24,378 bases of DNA, taken from positions 1-24,378 of IMG/VR virus record IMGVR_UViG_3300042446_002035. One strand, written 5' to 3'. The position numbers and the translations under genes were made by a program. This DNA is from a virus. Position 1 is the first letter of the stretch. Each line of letters begins with the position of its first letter. The notes under the pieces are model-generated. The model was given only the letters and a program-made list of their open reading frames with translations, ran no database searches and was not told where the DNA came from. Shown piece after piece: positions 21,804 to 24,378 of this stretch.

Positions 21804-22832
21804 ATGATTACACCTAAAATTGGTTTCTGCTGCAAATGGCTCAATGATCCGTCCGAATGTGGCGGCATGAAAGTCAATGCAGTGGACCGTGAACTAAACG
21901 GCCGATCAACTACCATGCGCTGGCTTCGCGAACATGCAGACGAAGCTGAACAGCGGCAATGGGACATAATGAACCACAATGCCTCTGCGGCAGTTCGATT
22001 GATTGAAAGAGTGGCCACACTGCCGCCTGAACGTAGAATGGTTCGATTGGGTTCAGAAATGTTGCAAGGCTACACTGAAGCCAGTTGGATTGACTGGTGG
22101 CAGCAAACAGAGATACAAGATCATCTGGCTCGTATTTTTGCTCCTGTTGGCGAAACTGCCCGCAGACTAGGAGTAAGAATCAGTTTCCATCCCGGACAGT
22201 TCTGTGTGCTGGCCAGCGAGCATGATGAAATTGTAGAGCGCAGTATCCTGGAATTTGAGTATCATGCAGACATGGCTCGTTGGATGGGCTATGGAAAAAG
22301 CTGGCATGATCACGGTTTTAAAATTAACGTACATTTGTCGGGTAAAGGTGGTCCCGACAAGTTTTTGCGCACCCTGGGTAGATTGACTCCCGAAGCGCGA
22401 AATCTAATTACCATCGAGAATGACGAGATGACAAATGGGATTGATACTACTTTGCTTGTGGCTGAGCATGTTGCTCTTGTGCTGGATGTACACCACCACT
22501 GGATCAACTCGGGGGAATACATCACCCCCACTGACTCTCGTACAATGCGGGTTATTGAGTCTTGGCGTGGTCAGCGTCCTGCTCTTCACTACAGTGTTAG
22601 TCGTGAAGATATTTTGGTCGGGCATGATCGAAGCGTTCGACCAGACCTTTCTGAACTTCTTGATCGAGGTTATAAGAAACAGAAACTCCGGGCACACAGT
22701 GACTTCATGTGGAATGATGCCTGTAACCAATGGATCATAGGGTTTGCTGACAACTTTGACATTCAGTGCGAGGCCAAGGGCAAAAACCTAGCATCCATGC
22801 AGGTGTACGAAACCTACAAACAATTAGCATGA
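21804..22832 (+). CDS. uvsE: UV DNA damage endonuclease (UvdE/UvsE family)
   Basis: A 342-aa TIM-barrel endonuclease that nicks DNA 5' of UV photoproducts. Family signatures are IGFCCKWLND at the start, RISFHPGQF, NVHLSGKGG, TIENDE, LDVHHHW, HYSVSRED, RAHSDFMW and CEAKGKNLA; these supply the His/Glu/Asp metal ligands. T4 itself uses DenV instead, so this is a non-homologous replacement. The ATG at 21804 fits the family N-terminus; the longer frame from 21756 would put the promoter inside the coding region. There is no Shine-Dalgarno, suggesting leaderless translation. The stop overlaps the next ATG (ATGA). Confidence 0.94.
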   Translation: MITPKIGFCCKWLNDPSECGGMKVNAVDRELNGRSTTMRWLREHADEAEQRQWDIMNHNASAAVRLIERVATLPPERRMVRLGSEMLQGYTEASWIDWWQQTEIQDHLARIFAPVGETARRLGVRISFHPGQFCVLASEHDEIVERSILEFEYHADMARWMGYGKSWHDHGFKINVHLSGKGGPDKFLRTLGRLTPEARNLITIENDEMTNGIDTTLLVAEHVALVLDVHHHWINSGEYITPTDSRTMRVIESWRGQRPALHYSVSREDILVGHDRSVRPDLSELLDRGYKKQKLRAHSDFMWNDACNQWIIGFADNFDIQCEAKGKNLASMQVYETYKQLA

Positions 22833-23119
22833 ACATAATTCTCAAAGATATTTTTACCTGGATACATGATGATTACAAAACTAACAGATTTCGTTTTGTC
22901 GTGGAAGTACTTGCTTGGGCTATCAGTATTGGGTGTAGCATTACGATGGCTGCCACTGTCCCCACTCCCCCTTTACTTGTTATGTATCCTGTTTGGATCC
23001 TTGGTTGTGCTATGTACGCTTGGGCTAGTTGGACTCGCAAATCGTTTGGTATGTTGGCTAACTACATCCTGCTGGTGACCATTGATAGTGTTGGCTTGGT
23101 CAGGATGCTGACACAATAA
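22829..23119 (+). CDS. Three-span small membrane protein
   Basis: A 96-aa protein coupled to uvsE by ATGA. After a charged N-terminal helix it has hydrophobic segments at about residues 22-42 (VVEVLAWAISIGCSITMAA), 47-66 (PPLLVMYPVWILGCAMYAW) and 74-94 (MLANYILLVTIDSVGLVRML). No signal peptide or enzymatic motif. Similar small membrane proteins occur in large aquatic T4-type phages; function unknown. Confidence 0.75.
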   Translation: MNIILKDIFTWIHDDYKTNRFRFVVEVLAWAISIGCSITMAATVPTPPLLVMYPVWILGCAMYAWASWTRKSFGMLANYILLVTIDSVGLVRMLTQ

Positions 23120-23143
23120 TTTTACAAAGGCAATCTATGTCTA

Positions 23144-23638
23144 TCAGTTGCCACACCTTGCTGATTTACAATACTGCACAAGTTCGTAGGTTCCCCATAT
23201 GGTTCCCAATACTATTACTATTAGCAGTGTTACCAACAATACTGTTTCTATTAGATCTTCAAGTTCTCTTTTGTGTCGTGCTGTCGCTTCTTTTTCACGT
23301 CGTGCAGCGTGTGCTGAATCTACATCCATGGCAGCGGACCTGGCTTTGATTTTGTTCCAAACATCTATCTTGCCAGTCTGCATGAACAGCAACTGTAGCT
23401 CTCTTTCGAACTGTGCTGCTTGATCCAGAGCCATTTCAATTTGGATGGCTGTGCCCATGCTGGATTTTTTACCACTGTTCCTAGACTCTACCATGGCCTT
23501 GGACGCAGTACTCTTGGCATCAAAGTACTTGCCCAGCACTGGACCCAAGGACGACACATCGTCCACAGTCTTGGATACTTTTTTAATCAGTGCTACTGCT
23601 GATTGTATACCTGCTAGCGCTGTCAACGGATCAATCAT
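23144..23638 (-). CDS. C-terminally membrane-anchored helical protein
   Basis: A 164-aa protein starting MIDPLTALAGIQSAVALIKK, with a long helical body (QIEMALDQAAQFERELQLL, AARREKEATARHKRELEDL), one strong transmembrane segment near residues 131-152 (VLLVTLLIVIVLGTIWGTYEL) and a short Cys-containing tail. Proteins with the MIDP start and this build occur in T4-type marine/freshwater phages, with no assigned role. It overlaps the upstream exported-protein gene by ATGA, so the two are co-translated and may act together at the inner membrane. Confidence 0.8.
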   Translation of the reverse strand: MIDPLTALAGIQSAVALIKKVSKTVDDVSSLGPVLGKYFDAKSTASKAMVESRNSGKKSSMGTAIQIEMALDQAAQFERELQLLFMQTGKIDVWNKIKARSAAMDVDSAHAARREKEATARHKRELEDLIETVLLVTLLIVIVLGTIWGTYELVQYCKSARCGN

Positions 23639-23871
23639 GGTGGTTCTTTTCTTCCTTCAGATTTACATATTTCTTTGTGCAACCGATTGGAGCAATCTTT
23701 CTTTTGCCATTCTAAACAAACTACTTGACGGTCATATACATCGCCTGTCCAAGTCCATCTAACACATGCCCATGTATAATCTGTAGACTTTTGAGAATCT
23801 TTCCTGGTTTGAGCGTCTGAACTCAGCATACCCAAACAAACCACAACAACAAGCAATATAGATTTGATCAC
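23635..23871 (-). CDS. Small exported cysteine-rich protein
   Basis: A 78-aa protein with a GTG start. Residues 1-20 form a signal peptide (KSILLVVVVCLGMLSSDA), probably cut after DA. The mature part YTWACVRWTWTGDVYDRQVVCLEW, then KKDCSNRLHKEIC, has four cysteines that could form two disulfides in the periplasm. The Cys in the signal region lacks a convincing lipobox. It is coupled to the membrane-anchored protein by ATGA. The start lies directly behind a terminator hairpin; GGGG in the 3' half of that stem may be its only Shine-Dalgarno. Confidence 0.7.
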   Translation of the reverse strand: MIKSILLVVVVCLGMLSSDAQTRKDSQKSTDYTWACVRWTWTGDVYDRQVVCLEWQKKDCSNRLHKEICKSEGRKEPP

Positions 23872-23872
23872 A

Positions 23873-23906
23873 AAAAAGCCCCATGCAGTATTTACGTGGG
23901 GCTTTT
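23873..23906 (-). terminator. Rho-independent terminator after the desaturase gene
   Basis: AAAAGCCCCATG (23874-23885) pairs with CGTGGGGCTTTT (23895-23906), 12 bp with one G-U pair and a 9-base loop. On the minus strand it follows the desaturase stop and ends in a T6 run. The loop contains TATTTA, which reads CGTAAATA on the minus strand, a late-promoter-like motif for the next gene. Confidence 0.85.
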
Positions 23907-23924
23907 GAATCTATAACCGTGCAG

Positions 23925-24378
23925 TTATTGCGGTTGTCTTGTGGTCAGCGTAGCCAGTCCCAGGGATTTGAGCATGGTAATATACATCCAGCCTATGTCA
24001 AACTCAAACCAACGACGGCTCAGTCGAGGGTTAGCAGGATCCAGATGATGGTTGTTATGCAGGCATTCCCCACCAATAACAATACCCCAAGGCATAATGT
24101 TTCTACTGTGATCTTTGGTTTCGCCATTTCTATATCCTATCCAATGTCCCACCCCGTTGACTACCCCTGCTGCCCAAAACGGTATCCATATCATTTGTAT
24201 GCCCCAAATTAGCGGCCCCCACCAGCCAAATACCGCTAGGTTGAACACAAAGAGAATGCCAATGCCAAGTCTACTGTGAGCAGTGTATACGTTGTGCTCC
24301 ATCCAATCAGCAGGAGTACCACGACCGTATGAATCAACCATGACTTTATCTTTGCTTGCTGCATGATACAACCCTGCT
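23925..24378 (-). CDS. Fatty acid desaturase, C-terminal part (5' truncated by window end)
   Basis: At least 150 residues of a membrane di-iron acyl desaturase. The frame stays open to the right edge; the first TTG at 24371 is internal. Visible are ADWMEHNVYTAHSRLG, hydrophobic segments (LGIGILFVFNLAVFGWWGPL, GIQMIWIPFWAAGVVN), GHWIGYRN and the third histidine box GECLHNNHHLDP, followed by RRWFEFDIGWMYI, which is typical of bacterial delta-9-type desaturases. The enzyme inserts double bonds in acyl chains, raising membrane fluidity. Its ferredoxin or reductase partner would come from the host. An intrinsic terminator follows. As phage cargo it would alter host lipids during infection. Confidence 0.92.
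   Translation of the reverse strand, partial: AGLYHAASKDKVMVDSYGRGTPADWMEHNVYTAHSRLGIGILFVFNLAVFGWWGPLIWGIQMIWIPFWAAGVVNGVGHWIGYRNGETKDHSRNIMPWGIVIGGECLHNNHHLDPANPRLSRRWFEFDIGWMYITMLKSLGLATLTTRQPQ

Noticed and set aside
1-24378. Integrase, transposase, insertion sequence or CRISPR array
   Set aside because: No recombinase motifs, terminal repeats or repeat-spacer pattern were found; the phage appears lytic in this region.

Overview
The window looks like part of a lytic, T4-type (tevenvirus-like) myophage genome. Genes are tightly packed, often with ATGA or TAATG start/stop overlaps. They include a class Ia ribonucleotide reductase pair with glutaredoxin, a PAAR tail-tip protein, an ATP-dependent DNA ligase, an Hsp20, a UV endonuclease and many small unknown proteins. 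TAAATA-type motifs resembling T4 late promoters and near-consensus sigma-70 promoters both occur. A Burkholderiales-type porin with its own promoter and terminator suggests a betaproteobacterial host. No integrase, transposase, CRISPR array, rRNA or convincing tRNA was seen.

Layout. 1-3522 (+): nucleotide-precursor operon (nrdA 3' end, class II aldolase, nrdB, PGDYG protein, glutaredoxin, small beta protein). 3524-5838 (+): PAAR protein and a 682-aa presumed virion protein with a carbohydrate-binding-like segment. 5861-6910: a self-contained porin unit (promoter inside nested inverted repeats, gene, hairpin, terminator). 6918-7918: two near-duplicate sigma-70 promoter/RBS cassettes driving small unknown genes. 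7931-11935: DNA ligase and a run of unknown small genes, including a 31-aa membrane peptide. 11937-12463: consensus promoter, a 180-nt leader that can be drawn as a cloverleaf, and a small gene. 12469-16328: membrane coiled-coil protein, ClpX, a small protein, Hsp20 and ClpS, which together form a phage protein-quality-control cluster.

16325-24378 has mixed strands: a metallophosphoesterase and a glycosyltransferase-like protein (-); a sugar-nucleotide dehydrogenase, an Fe/2OG-type oxygenase and an amidinotransferase in one overlapping run (+); the UV endonuclease UvsE and a membrane protein (+); and two small membrane/exported proteins plus the 3' part of a fatty acid desaturase (-).

How the genes fit together. 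RNR, glutaredoxin, ligase and UvsE support phage DNA synthesis and repair. Porin, desaturase, the sugar dehydrogenase cluster and the glycosyltransferase-like protein would remodel the host envelope or phage/host glycans. ClpX, ClpS and Hsp20 would alter host proteolysis and folding. The most notable items are the ClpX-Hsp20-ClpS set with intact functional motifs, the porin moron and the cloverleaf-like leader. Identifications rest on reading motifs by eye; no database search was run.
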